Notes under the pieces: model-generated
What the model saw: the letters and a program-made list of their open reading frames with translations, nothing else
Database searches by the model: none
Told to the model about the DNA's origin: nothing
From: Dietzia alimentaria 72
GTDB lineage: Bacteria; Actinomycetota; Actinomycetes; Mycobacteriales; Mycobacteriaceae
NCBI RefSeq assembly: GCF_000226215.1
Contig: NZ_AGFF01000002.1
Span: forward strand, 1 to 45,440
Reading direction: 5' to 3'
Length of the DNA stretch: 45,440 nt
Position numbers and translations under genes: made by a program
Shown here: piece after piece, positions 16,614 through 25,399 of the stretch
How the letters are laid out: each line of letters starts with the position of its first letter
How positions within the stretch are numbered: the first letter of the stretch is position 1

Positions 16614-17282
16614 ATGACGCAAACGCGATTCGCCCACATCGAGGTCCACGACGGTGTCTACGCACCGCAGGAGGATTCTTTCCTACTCTGCGAGGCGCTC
16701 GAAAGTTGCGACATCGTTGCTGGCAAGCGTGTCCTCGACATCTGTACGGGTAGCGGGATCCTCGCAGTCGAAGCTGCACTCAAAGGTGCGCGCGAGGTCG
16801 TGGCCTACGACATCTCACCCGCCGCCGTGGCCTGCGCGACCCGCAACGCGCAGCGCGCCGGCGTGACCGTGGATGTGCGGCTGGGCACTCTCGAAGAAGC
16901 CCGCCACGCAGGACCCTTTGACGTGGTGGTCTCCAACCCTCCGTACGTCCCTTCTGAGGCGCCGATCGAGGGCACCGGACTCAATCGCGCCTGGGACGCC
17001 GGGGCCGATGGCCGCGTGGTGCTGGACGAACTCTGCGACCTGGCCCCGGACCTGCTGGCGCCCGACGGGACAATGCTGATCGTGCACTCGGAGTTCTCCT
17101 CGCCCGCCCAGACGTTGCGTCAGCTCGGACGGGCCGGGTTCGCCGCGCGGGTCGTGGCCGGCCGCACCGTGGAGTTCGGACCCGTCATGACCGCCTACGC
17201 TGAGCGCCTCGAAGCCGCCGGGCTGCTCGAGCCCGGCCGGCGGGAGGAGGACCTGGTGGTGATCCGGGTTGACCGCGCATGA
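16614..17282 (+). CDS. HemK2/MTQ2-type class I SAM-dependent methyltransferase
   Basis: 222 residues from the ATG at 16614, chosen for the CGGAGGT site just before it. The opening 'VHDGVYAPQEDSFLLCEALE' is typical of the HemK2 subgroup. SAM motif I is VLDICTGSGILAVEAA and motif IV is VVSNPPYVPSEAP; NPPY marks methylation of an amide or similar planar nitrogen, as in PrmC/HemK glutamine methyltransferases. Whether it modifies a release factor, as eukaryotic MTQ2 does, or something else is not visible. It is followed at once by the CDGSH gene, and the neighbourhood with the haem-oxygenase-like gene suggests a linked role. Confidence 0.85.
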   Translation: MTQTRFAHIEVHDGVYAPQEDSFLLCEALESCDIVAGKRVLDICTGSGILAVEAALKGAREVVAYDISPAAVACATRNAQRAGVTVDVRLGTLEEARHAGPFDVVVSNPPYVPSEAPIEGTGLNRAWDAGADGRVVLDELCDLAPDLLAPDGTMLIVHSEFSSPAQTLRQLGRAGFAARVVAGRTVEFGPVMTAYAERLEAAGLLEPGRREEDLVVIRVDRA

Positions 17283-17586
17283 GTGCGTGGGTGGAGGCGA
17301 CGACGCGGGCGGTGCAGGCGCTGCAGGCGCCGCAGGCGCCGCAGGCGCTTCGGACGGTCACGATCTCGGTGAGCTCGGCGAGCTGGTCGCGAGCGAGGCG
17401 CGAGTAGTCCGCGTGGTGCCCGGCGGGCCGCTGCTCGTCGAGGGCCCCGTCGACCTGACGACCCCCGATGGCGTCCGCGTCTGTTCAGACCGGTTCATGG
17501 TGGCGGTGTGCCTGTGCCGTCGCAGTAAGGCCTACCCGATGTGCGACACCAGCCATCGCCGCAAGGAGCGACCGAAAACTCGGTGA
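17269..17586 (+). CDS. CDGSH-type iron-sulfur domain protein
   Basis: The C-terminal 45 residues carry VCLCRRSKAYPMCDTSH, which matches the CDGSH 2Fe-2S pattern C-x-C-x2-S-x3-P-x-C-D-x-S-H, with Thr in place of the first Gly. This domain binds a 2Fe-2S cluster through three Cys and one His. The N-terminal part is a Gly/Ala/Asp-rich low-complexity stretch made by a 9-base DNA repeat. The start is uncertain: TTG at 17269 (overlapping the methyltransferase) or GTG at 17287. An ATGA-type ATG at 17279 is in another frame that stops after about 40 codons. The gene converges with the iron-containing redox enzyme gene. Confidence 0.8.
   Translation: MTAHECVGGGDDAGGAGAAGAAGAAGASDGHDLGELGELVASEARVVRVVPGGPLLVEGPVDLTTPDGVRVCSDRFMVAVCLCRRSKAYPMCDTSHRRKERPKTR
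17314..17349 (+). repeat. Four tandem 9-bp units inside the CDGSH gene
   Basis: GCAGGCGCT/GCAGGCGCC units run four times in tandem (17314-17349) and encode Ala/Gly repeats in the CDGSH gene frame. The 9-base period keeps the frame when units are gained or lost. The repeat lies between the ambiguous start codons and the conserved domain. Confidence 0.85.
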
Positions 17587-17632
17587 CCCGGCAGATCCCG
17601 GATAGCTGATGTCGCGGACGCCGGGTGGCACT

Positions 17633-18649
17633 TCAGGCCAGCAGCGAGGACTGCCCGCGGCGCCAGGCATCCATCATCTTCTGCGCCGCCAACTCGTCCA
17701 GGTGATCGAGGGTGCGCATACCGAACACCACGTCAGCGGCCAGCTCAGGTTCGCGCCGCAGCAGGTCACCTACCACGTCGTGGCGCATGACCTGCTCGTG
17801 GACGGCGTCGGCCTCCACGTGCTCGGCGTAGAAGTGGATACACGCTTCGGGGGCGCCCATCCTCCGCAATCCGGTCACCAGCCGGGCCGACCCTGGCGAC
17901 GACGTGATCTCGATTGCCGCGAAGTGGCCGATCGCGGCGCCACGTAGCGACCGGTGCAGGCCGAACATGGACATGAGGTTGACCGTCGACAGGGTCTCGG
18001 CGGACACCTGGTCGATGTACCCCAGGTAGGTCGGGTCCAACTCGGCTGCGCTCATGAGGTCCACCCACAGTTGCTGGTGGACGCGCTCGCCGCGGCCGCC
18101 GCCGAACTCGTCGAACTCCACGGCCACGAACGATGCCTTGGCCTGGCCCTGCAGCCGCGGAATGGCGAACGCGTGGGGGTCGCCCTCCTTGAGGTGATAG
18201 AGCGACCTGTGGGCGAAGTATTCGCGGATCTGCTCCCACGAGCCCTCGTCCTTGAAGAACCAGGACGGGCCGGTGCCGGATGTCGCCTCCACCGACAGCG
18301 CATCCATCTCGGCCACGGGGTCGTGGCCCGGCTCCACCGCCGAGCGCAGGTAACCGAGGAATACCGTCTCGAGGTCCCGCCTCATCCGCAGCAGGTCTGG
18401 GTCCCACTCGAGCTCGGCGTCCACGGCGTCAAAGCCCCGGTAATGCAGCTCGTACAGCGTGTACAGCGCGAGGTGAAGATCTCCACCCAGGGGATCGGTG
18501 TCCGCCGGAACCGTCGGCAACCCGTCTGTGCGTCCTGTCGACAGCGCCCGGACAACCGCGTCCGACAGCGGGCCACGGGCTGCGGGCAACCGCGGCGCGG
18601 TCACTGCGGATCCGACGGTCGGGGCGGAGGCGGTCGGTGCGGCGGTCAT
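17633..18649 (-). CDS. Iron-containing redox enzyme family protein (haem-oxygenase-like fold)
   Basis: 338 residues. The pattern of a helical haem-oxygenase-like diiron protein is visible: 'LYELHYRGF' (about 65-73), 'FVAVEFDEFGGGRGERVHQQLW' and near the C-terminus 'HFYAEHVEADAVHEQV', which supply the Glu/His/Asp ligands expected in the HDO superfamily (PF14518 type). Such enzymes use a non-haem diiron site for oxygen chemistry on amino acid or fatty acid-derived substrates. Nine bases separate it from the upstream membrane protein gene on the same strand, so they form an operon. It faces the CDGSH and HemK2-type genes, which I recall as frequent neighbours of this family in actinobacteria. 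The substrate is not deducible. Confidence 0.82.
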   Translation of the reverse strand: MTAAPTASAPTVGSAVTAPRLPAARGPLSDAVVRALSTGRTDGLPTVPADTDPLGGDLHLALYTLYELHYRGFDAVDAELEWDPDLLRMRRDLETVFLGYLRSAVEPGHDPVAEMDALSVEATSGTGPSWFFKDEGSWEQIREYFAHRSLYHLKEGDPHAFAIPRLQGQAKASFVAVEFDEFGGGRGERVHQQLWVDLMSAAELDPTYLGYIDQVSAETLSTVNLMSMFGLHRSLRGAAIGHFAAIEITSSPGSARLVTGLRRMGAPEACIHFYAEHVEADAVHEQVMRHDVVGDLLRREPELAADVVFGMRTLDHLDELAAQKMMDAWRRGQSSLLA

Positions 18650-18658
18650 AACCCTTGT

Positions 18659-19867
18659 CTACCCCTTCGGCCGGTCGTCCTCCACCTCGCGAGCCGCGCG
18701 GTAGTCGCCCTGATCGCCGTCGCCTCCGTCGCCGTCGCCCCGGTCACCGTCGGCCTCGTCGTCGTCATCCTCTTCGTATTCACGCTCGATCCGCTCCTGT
18801 TCCTCCTGCTCCGCGCGGTCGCCCTCCCCGTCCTGGTAGCTCTCGAACATCTTGCGCCGCTCGTGCCATCGCAGGCTGTACGTGGCTTCACGGACGGCGT
18901 CCTCGTCGTCGAAGTTCAGCCCGAGCGCGCCCGCGAATGCACCGAGGCTGCTGGAGAGCCAGGCCAGGTGGACGTAGTCGAGGGCGGTGACCGGCCGGTC
19001 GAGTTGGGTCGTGAGATAACCGGCGTCCATCACGACCAGGGCGAGCAGGAGCATCGCCGCCACGAGGCCGATATACATCATTCCGACCCCCACGCTGACC
19101 GTCAGAACCGTCGCCGCGTTGTCCAACCGCCGATTACCCGGGGTGAGTGCGTCATCCGAGCGGGTCCACAGACCGTTGCGGACGATCAGCCACACCACGA
19201 GCGTCATCACGCCCAGCACGCTGATCAGCAACAGTCGGAGGGGATGCAATGCCGCCGCGAGCGAGGCGATACTGCCGTAGAAAATGCCGAACGCGCCTGT
19301 TCCCGCCCCGGCCGCCACCACACCGGACAGGGCCGTCATGAGCCGGCGCGGCCTGTTGTTGAGCACCATGCCACCGAGCAGGCGTCCCTTATTCACGAAT
19401 CCAGGTCGCTGCGCGGGGGACAACCCCTCTGTGCCGGGCGCCCCCATCCCGGTGCTGCCGACGCCCGATTGCACCAGGTGCAGGGCCAGTTTCCGCACCT
19501 TCGCGCGCACCCGAAAGACGCCGAGGACCGGCACACACACCAGTGCCGCGGCGGTCGAGCCGCTGACGTCATACAGCAGCGGGTGTCCGTCGGGGTGGGT
19601 GGCCAGGTCCGTCAGATAGAGCACGAAGTCCCAATTGTGCTGATGCAGCAACCGGGGGGCGTGCTGTGTGAGTCGGATGTCGCCGTCCGGACCCAGGGGC
19701 AGTGTCTCTTGGTCTACCTCGACCCGCCAGCGGCCCCCGAGTTCGCGGGTCAGATCAGCTGACAGGTCGTCTGCGATCGCCACCGCGACGTCGCGCGGCA
19801 CTCCGGGGTCGGCCATGAGCCCGACGGTCGCCCACGATTCATCGTTTTCCGATCTCTGCTCGTCCAC
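18659..19867 (-). CDS. Membrane protein of unknown function with acidic C-terminal tail
   Basis: 402 residues from a GTG start. The first 170 residues look soluble (about 40 residues 'GLMADPGVPRDVAVAIADDLSAD' then a beta-rich part). About four or five membrane segments follow (for example MTALSGVVAAGAGTGAFGIFY, LRLLLISVLGVMTLVVWLIV, MMYIGLVAAMLLLALVVM). The last 50 residues are very acidic, rich in Asp/Glu/Gly. No family is recognised. Its short distance to the haem-oxygenase-like gene suggests co-expression. The acidic tail repeats GDGGDGD and could vary in length. Confidence 0.75.
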   Translation of the reverse strand: MDEQRSENDESWATVGLMADPGVPRDVAVAIADDLSADLTRELGGRWRVEVDQETLPLGPDGDIRLTQHAPRLLHQHNWDFVLYLTDLATHPDGHPLLYDVSGSTAAALVCVPVLGVFRVRAKVRKLALHLVQSGVGSTGMGAPGTEGLSPAQRPGFVNKGRLLGGMVLNNRPRRLMTALSGVVAAGAGTGAFGIFYGSIASLAAALHPLRLLLISVLGVMTLVVWLIVRNGLWTRSDDALTPGNRRLDNAATVLTVSVGVGMMYIGLVAAMLLLALVVMDAGYLTTQLDRPVTALDYVHLAWLSSSLGAFAGALGLNFDDEDAVREATYSLRWHERRKMFESYQDGEGDRAEQEEQERIEREYEEDDDDEADGDRGDGDGGDGDQGDYRAAREVEDDRPKG

Positions 19868-19969
19868 TCCACCATCATGCGGTCGCGGAGCTGCCGCGCG
19901 GGGGACGCGCGACGGAATCGGTTCCTGACGAGCCCCCGCGGAAGCGTGAGGGCAGGTTGGCGGAAACGG

Positions 19970-19999
19970 TTGCGGGTGTGACTTCTCTGGCGTTATATG
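19970..19999 (+). promoter_or_regulatory. Candidate promoter of the formate dehydrogenase operon
   Basis: TTGCGG (19970-19975) and TATATG (19994-19999) are spaced by 18 bases, about 45 bases upstream of the fdhA start. It is the only AT-rich hexamer in the 175-base divergent gap (19868-20042). No clear FNR- or regulator-type palindrome was seen. Confidence 0.35.
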
Positions 20000-20042
20000 G
20001 GTCCCGTTGAAAGGGGTTCGCAGCCGAGCACCGGAGGTGGCG

Positions 20043-23000
20043 ATGTCGGAGGAACGCTCCCAGCCCGATCACGCGCGATCACGGATCGGCCTGGGCCGCC
20101 GCGGATCGCCGCTGAACTGGCCCGTGTGGCGGCAGTTCACCGGGGACGACCCGTTCGGTCGAGGTACCGCGACCCGCTCTCGACGATCGCTGGAGATCAC
20201 CCCCCGCACCACCACGGCCGACAAGGTGGTCAAGAGCGTCTGTCCGTTCTGCGCGGTCGGGTGCGCCCAGGACGTCTACGTCTCCGACGGCAGGGTCATC
20301 CAGATCGAGGGCGACGACAACAGCCCCATCTCGCGCGGCCGCCTGTGCCCCAAAGGCTCGGCGAGCAAACAGCTGGTGACCAATCCGGACCGCATCACGA
20401 CGGTCCTGCACAGAAAGCCGTACGCGGCCGACTGGGAGGAACTCGACCTCGCCACGGCAATGGAGATGATCGCCGATCGTGTGCTGGCAGCACGGGAGGA
20501 ATTCTGGGAGGACACGGACTCGAACGGCGACCCGGTCCGGCGCACCCGGGGCCTCGCCAGCCTCGGTGGGGCGACGCTGGACAACGAGGAAAATTACCTC
20601 ATGAAGAAGCTGTACACGGCGCTCGGCGCGATCGAGGTGGAGAACCAGGCCCGCATTTGACACTCCTCCACCGTTCCCGGTCTGGGAACCTCATTCGGGC
20701 GTGGTGGTGCCACGAACTACCAGCAAGATCTCGCGAATTCCGACTGCATAGTCATTCAAGGCTCGAACATGGCCGAGGCACATCCGGTCGGGTTCCAGTG
20801 GGTGATGGAGGCCAAGCGTCGCGGCGCCACGATCATCCACGTCGATCCCAGGTTCACGCGTACCAGCGCGTTGGCTGACCAGCATGTGCCGATCCGCGCC
20901 GGAGCCGATATCGCTTTCCTCGGCGGCCTCATCAACTACGTCCTCACCCACGACGCCTGGTTCCACGACTACGTGGTGGCCTACACCAACGCGGCCACCC
21001 TCATCGACGAGGAGTTCCTCGACACCGAAGACCTGGCGGGAGTGTTCTCCGGCTACGACGAAGAGGGCCGCGAGTACACCCTCGAATCATGGCAATACGA
21101 GGGTTCCTCGGAACAACGGCCGCACGAGAGTGGCGGTCACGCCGAGGGGATCGAAGAGAACCCCTCCGAAGTCGCCGGATCCGGAGGGGCCCGGGCCTCG
21201 TCCACAACTGCCCACCCGCCGCGGGACGAGACCCTGCAGCACCCGCGGTCGGTGTTCCAGATCCTCCGCAGGCACTACAGCCGCTACACGCCGGAGATGG
21301 TCGAGCAGGTCTGCGGCGTCCCCGCCGAGGATTTCCTTCGGGTGGCGCGCGCGCTGACGGAGAACTCGGGTCGCGAGCGCACGTCAGCATTCTGTTACGC
21401 GGTGGGCTGGACCCAGCACACCGTCGGCGTGCAGTACATCCGCACCGCATCGATCCTCCAGCTCCTGCTGGGCAACATCGGCCGCCCGGGCGGGGGCATC
21501 ATGGCCCTGCGCGGTCACGCGAGCATCCAGGGATCCACCGACATCCCCACCCTGTACGACCTCCTGCCCGGGTACCTCCCCACCCCTAACGCGAGTCGGC
21601 ACCACGATCTCGACAGTTATATAGGCACGGACGACGAGGCCAAGGGCTTCTGGGGAAATATGCGGTCCTACACCGTGAGCCTGCTCAAAGCCTGGTGGGG
21701 AGACGCCGCGACGGCGGAGAACGACTATTGCTTCGGCCACCTGCCCCGCCTCACCGGCAAACATGACTCGACCGCCACCGTGCAACGCCAGATCGACGAG
21801 GGCGGCGGCGGATACTTCCTGGTGGGCGAGAACCCGGCGGTGGGGACGGCGAACGGCCGCATGCAGCGGGCCGGCCTGGCGAATCTGGACTGGTTGGTCG
21901 TCCGCGACCTGGTGATGATCGAGAGCGCCGACTTCTGGAAATCCGGGCAGGAGATCGAGACCGGCGAGATGCGCACGGAGGAGATCGGCACCGAGGTGTT
22001 CTTCTTCCCCGCGGCCAACCACGTCGAGAAGAAGGGCTCGTTCACCAACACGCAGCGGATGCTCCAGTGGCGCCACCAGGCCGTGGAGCCGCCCGGGGAC
22101 GCACGCAGCGAACTGTGGTTCTACTTCCACCTGGGCCGCATCATCAAGGAACGACTCGCCGATTCCACGGACCCCAGGGACCGGCCGGTCCAGGACCTGA
22201 CCTGGGACTACCCGATGGAGGAGGGGACGGACGAGCCCGACGCCGAGGCTGTCCTGGCCGAGATCAACGGCACGGGCCCGGACGGGGCACCCCTGTCGAC
22301 GTACACCCAGCTCGCCGACGACGGCTCCACCCGCTGCGGCTGTTGGATCTACTGCGGCGTGTACGCGGACGGCGTCAATCAGGCGGCTCGGCGCAAATCG
22401 CGGCACGATCAGAACGACTTGGCGTTGGAGTGGGGCTGGGTTTGGCCCGCCAACAGGCGAATCCTCTACAACCGTGCCTCCGCCGATCCGCAAGGGCGGC
22501 CGTGGAGTGAACGCAAGGCGCTACTGCACTGGGATGCGGAGGCCGATGGCGGCGCTGGTCGCTGGATCGGAGACGACGTACCGGACTTCGAGGTGGGCAA
22601 ATCCCCCGACTACGTGCCCCCGGAGGGCGCGGTCGCCGAAGCCGCGATCGGCGGCGCCGATCCGTTCATCATGCAGGATGACGGACGCGGCTGGCTCTAC
22701 GCTCCCCGCGGGCTGGCGGACGGGCCGCTGCCCGCGCATTACGAGCCACCCGAATCGCCGGTTCGCAACGCCGTCTACCCCGGAAAAACCTCCAACCCGA
22801 CGATGACCCCACGGCGAAACAAGTACAACCCCGAGAACCCGGCGCACGGTGAGCCCGGGAGCGAGGTGTTCCCGTTCGTCTTCACCACCTACCGCCTGAC
22901 CGAGCATCACACCGCCGGGGCGATGAGCCGAACCCTGCCGTACCTGTCCGAACTGCAGCCGGAGTTCTTCTGCGAGGTCAGCCCGGAGCTGGCGGCCGAG

Positions 23001-23345
23001 CGCGCGCTGGAGCACGGCGGCTGGGCCACCATCGTCACCTCGCGGTCGGCGGTCGAAGCGCGGGTGCTGGTCACCCGCAGGATGCGCCCACTCGTCATCG
23101 ACGGCACCACCCTGCACCAGATCGGCCTCCCGTACCACTGGGGCAGCAACGGCGTGAGCATCGGTGACGCGGCCAACGACCTGCTGGCCCAGAATCTCGA
23201 TCCCAACGTGTCGATCCCGGCGACCAAGGTCACCAGCTGTGACATCGTTTCAGGACGGCGCCCGCGCGGGCCTGCGCTCCGTGAGTTCGTCGAGGGATAC
23301 CGCAGCCGCGCGGGAATCGGGACCACCCCGGAAACGGAGAGCTGA
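20043..23345 (+). CDS. fdhA: Selenocysteine-containing formate dehydrogenase, catalytic (alpha) subunit
   Basis: 1100 residues if the in-frame TGA at 20658-20660 is read as selenocysteine (Sec206). The start is the ATG at 20043, behind GGAGGT. The N-terminal 4Fe-4S motif is CPFCAVGC...LCPKG (Cys67, 70, 74, 102). The sequence around the TGA is NQARI-U-HSSTVPGLGTSFGRGGATN, the same arrangement as FdnG-type enzymes, where Sec coordinates molybdenum and is followed by His. The frame continues with no other stop through SNMAEAHPVGFQWVMEAKR, the molybdopterin-binding regions and a C-terminal cofactor domain. The enzyme oxidises formate to CO2. No Tat signal or hydrophobic N-terminus is present, so the active site probably faces the cytoplasm. 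It is followed within four bases by fdhB. Reading TGA as a stop would leave a 205-residue fragment with no active site. Confidence 0.95.
20658..20689 (+). promoter_or_regulatory. UGA selenocysteine codon with SECIS-like hairpin
   Basis: The TGA (20658-20660) is followed after 18 bases by the loop GGTCT (20679-20683), closed by a perfect 6-bp stem GTTCCC (20673-20678)/GGGAAC (20684-20689). The GGUCU loop and its distance from the UGA match, as I recall it, the E. coli fdhF SECIS, whose loop is AGGUCU. In bacteria this element binds SelB directly behind the recoded codon. selB, selA, selD and tRNA-Sec are all encoded within 9 kb. Confidence 0.88.
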
Positions 23346-23348
23346 ATC

Positions 23349-24326
23349 ATGTCCGCCTTCCTGTCCGACCTCGGCCGGTCCTTCTTCGGCGAGTCCGGCC
23401 CGGCCCGCGACAACGGGTACCAGGACCCGCCGCCCCGCAAGGGCTTCTTCACCGATACCTCCGTGTGCATCGGGTGCAAGGCCTGCGAGGTCGCCTGTAA
23501 GGAGTGGAACCTCATCCCCTCCGACGGCCTCGAGCTCACCGGTAATTCGTACGACAACACCGGGTCGCTCGGTGCGTCCACCTGGCGCCACGTCGCGTTC
23601 ATCGAACAGGAGGTGCCGGCCCGCCCGGCGGCGGGGAGCCCGTCCCAGGACGCCGGCACCGGTGGCTCCGTTCCCGTCGACCTGGGTCTGCCGACCGCGA
23701 CCCTGCCCGGCATGACGCCGGAGGCCCCCGAGGGCACCGACTTCCGGTGGCTTATGGAGTCGGACGTCTGCAAGCACTGCACACACGCAGCGTGCGTGGA
23801 CGTCTGCCCGACCGGAGCACTGATGCACACCGAGTTCGGCACCGTGGTGGTGCAGAGCGATATATGCAACGGCTGCGGCTACTGCGTGAGCGCGTGCCCG
23901 TACGGCGTGATCGAGCGCCGCTCGGGCCCTGCGGGCGACCCTGCCGTGGGGATCGCGCAGAAGTGCACGCTCTGCTACGACAGGTTGACAGAGGGCCAGA
24001 CGCCCGCCTGCGCCAAGGCGTGCCCCACCGATTCGATTCAGTTCGGTGACCTCGACGAGCTCCGCGAGCGCGCGGCCGGACGCCTGGACCAGCTGGTCGA
24101 GGCCGGCGAGCCGAACGCGCAGCTCTACGGGCACGACTCTCGCAACGGCGTCGGCGGCACAGGGGCGTTCTTCCTACTGCTGGACGACCCGGAGGTGTAC
24201 GGACTGCCGCCGGACCCGGTCGTCTCGACGCGCCACGTGGGCGCGATGTGGCGCCAGGCCGCCCTGGCCGGGGTGGCCCTGCTCGGCGGTGCGGTGGCCG
24301 CCTTCGCCGCGGGGGGCGGGTCCTGA
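23349..24326 (+). CDS. fdhB: Formate dehydrogenase iron-sulfur (beta) subunit
   Basis: 325 residues with 16 cluster-ligand cysteines in four groups: CIGCKACEVAC (40-50), CKHCTHAACVDVC (about 141-153), CNGCGYCVSAC (about 173-183) and CTLCYDRL...CAKAC (about 206-224). This is the FdnH/HybA-type electron wire of four 4Fe-4S clusters. A single hydrophobic helix at the C-terminus (about 302-322, QAALAGVALLGGAVAAFAAG) anchors it to the membrane, as in FdnH. It passes electrons from the Sec subunit to the NrfD-type subunit. Four bases after fdhA; its stop overlaps the next start by one base (TGATG). Confidence 0.94.
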   Translation: MSAFLSDLGRSFFGESGPARDNGYQDPPPRKGFFTDTSVCIGCKACEVACKEWNLIPSDGLELTGNSYDNTGSLGASTWRHVAFIEQEVPARPAAGSPSQDAGTGGSVPVDLGLPTATLPGMTPEAPEGTDFRWLMESDVCKHCTHAACVDVCPTGALMHTEFGTVVVQSDICNGCGYCVSACPYGVIERRSGPAGDPAVGIAQKCTLCYDRLTEGQTPACAKACPTDSIQFGDLDELRERAAGRLDQLVEAGEPNAQLYGHDSRNGVGGTGAFFLLLDDPEVYGLPPDPVVSTRHVGAMWRQAALAGVALLGGAVAAFAAGGGS

Positions 24327-25399
24327 TGGCCACCCGGGGCGAAGATCCGCTCGGAGAGGTGACCGCGGCGGGTCGTTCGCCGCGTCCGGGCGGGCGCCGC
24401 AGGCGCAGGGGCCGCGAGCAGCTCATGGTGCCGGACGCGGAGTTCCAGTCGTACTACGGCAAGCCCATCGTCAAGGCCCCGCCGTGGAAGTACGACATCG
24501 CCGCCTATCTCTTCCTCGGCGGTCTCGCCGGCGGCTCGTCGCTACTCGCGGCCGGTGCTGACCTCGCGGGCCTGCCGCGCCAGCGCCGCTCGGCCCGCAT
24601 CATCGCGCTCGGCGGGATCACCGGCAGCCTGTATTACCTCGTCCGAGACCTCGGACGCCCGGAACGTTTCCACCACATGCTGCGGGTCCTCAAGCTCACG
24701 TCGCCGATGAGCGTGGGCACCTGGATCCTGTCGGCCTACGGCCCGTTCGCGGGCCTGGCGCTGGGGCAGGAGATCGTCCCGCTGCTGCCCGACCGGCTGG
24801 CGCGGCGCCTGCCCACCGACCTCATCATCCGCGCGTCGCGGCCGGCCGGGATCGTCGCCGCGCTCGTGGCACCGGCCGTCGCGTCCTACACGGCAGTGCT
24901 GCTCACCGACACCGCTGCTCCCAGCTGGAGCGCCGCCCGCCGGGAGCTGCCGTTCGTCTTTGTCGGCAGCGCCGCGGCCGCGTCAGGCGGGCTGGGCCTG
25001 GTGTTCGCCCCCCTCCATGAAACGGGCCCCGCCCGGCGGTTCGCCGTGGGCGGTGCTGCTCTCGAGCTCGCAGCCGACCAGGTTATGCAGCGTTCGATGG
25101 GGATCGCGGTGGAGCCGCTGCACGAGGGCCGGGCCGGGGCGTATCACCGGGCCGCTCAGGTCCTCACAGCCGCCGGCGCGGTGGGTGCGGTGCTCGGCCG
25201 TCGCAATCGTGTGATGTCCGCCGTGGCGGGTGTCGCGCTCGCGGCGGGGTCGGCGTGCACCCGGTGGGCGGTGTTCCACGCCGGGATGGCGTCGACCGAG
25301 GACCCGAAGTACGTCGTGATCCCGCAGCGCGAGCGGCGTGACGCCCGCGGGGGCGGCGAGGACTACGCGGACCAGGTGCGCGAGGGCAGGGTCAGCTGA
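24326..25399 (+). CDS. NrfD/PsrC-type membrane subunit of formate dehydrogenase
   Basis: 357 residues from the ATG at 24326. An Arg-rich N-terminus (GRRRRRGRE) leads to about eight or nine hydrophobic segments, with 'PPWKYDIAAYLFLGGLAGG', 'YLVRDLGRPERFHHMLRVLK' and 'SPMSVGTWILS' typical of the NrfD family of quinone-reactive membrane subunits. It replaces the haem b-containing FdnI type; no haem-binding histidine pattern is obvious. It should transfer electrons from fdhB to menaquinone. The 3' end overlaps the convergent selB by eight bases. FdhD, FdhE and molybdenum cofactor genes do not follow. Confidence 0.88.
   Translation: MATRGEDPLGEVTAAGRSPRPGGRRRRRGREQLMVPDAEFQSYYGKPIVKAPPWKYDIAAYLFLGGLAGGSSLLAAGADLAGLPRQRRSARIIALGGITGSLYYLVRDLGRPERFHHMLRVLKLTSPMSVGTWILSAYGPFAGLALGQEIVPLLPDRLARRLPTDLIIRASRPAGIVAALVAPAVASYTAVLLTDTAAPSWSAARRELPFVFVGSAAAASGGLGLVFAPLHETGPARRFAVGGAALELAADQVMQRSMGIAVEPLHEGRAGAYHRAAQVLTAAGAVGAVLGRRNRVMSAVAGVALAAGSACTRWAVFHAGMASTEDPKYVVIPQRERRDARGGGEDYADQVREGRVS

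Noticed and set aside
17954-19762. A 602-codon plus-strand open frame
   Set aside because: It lies antisense to two plausible minus-strand genes with recognisable fold or membrane segments, and its own translation has no recognisable motif.
20007-20660. A separate short protein, or fdhA as a frameshifted pseudogene
   Set aside because: The frame continues through TGA with the Sec-FDH context, a SECIS-like hairpin follows, and tRNA-Sec and selABD are adjacent.
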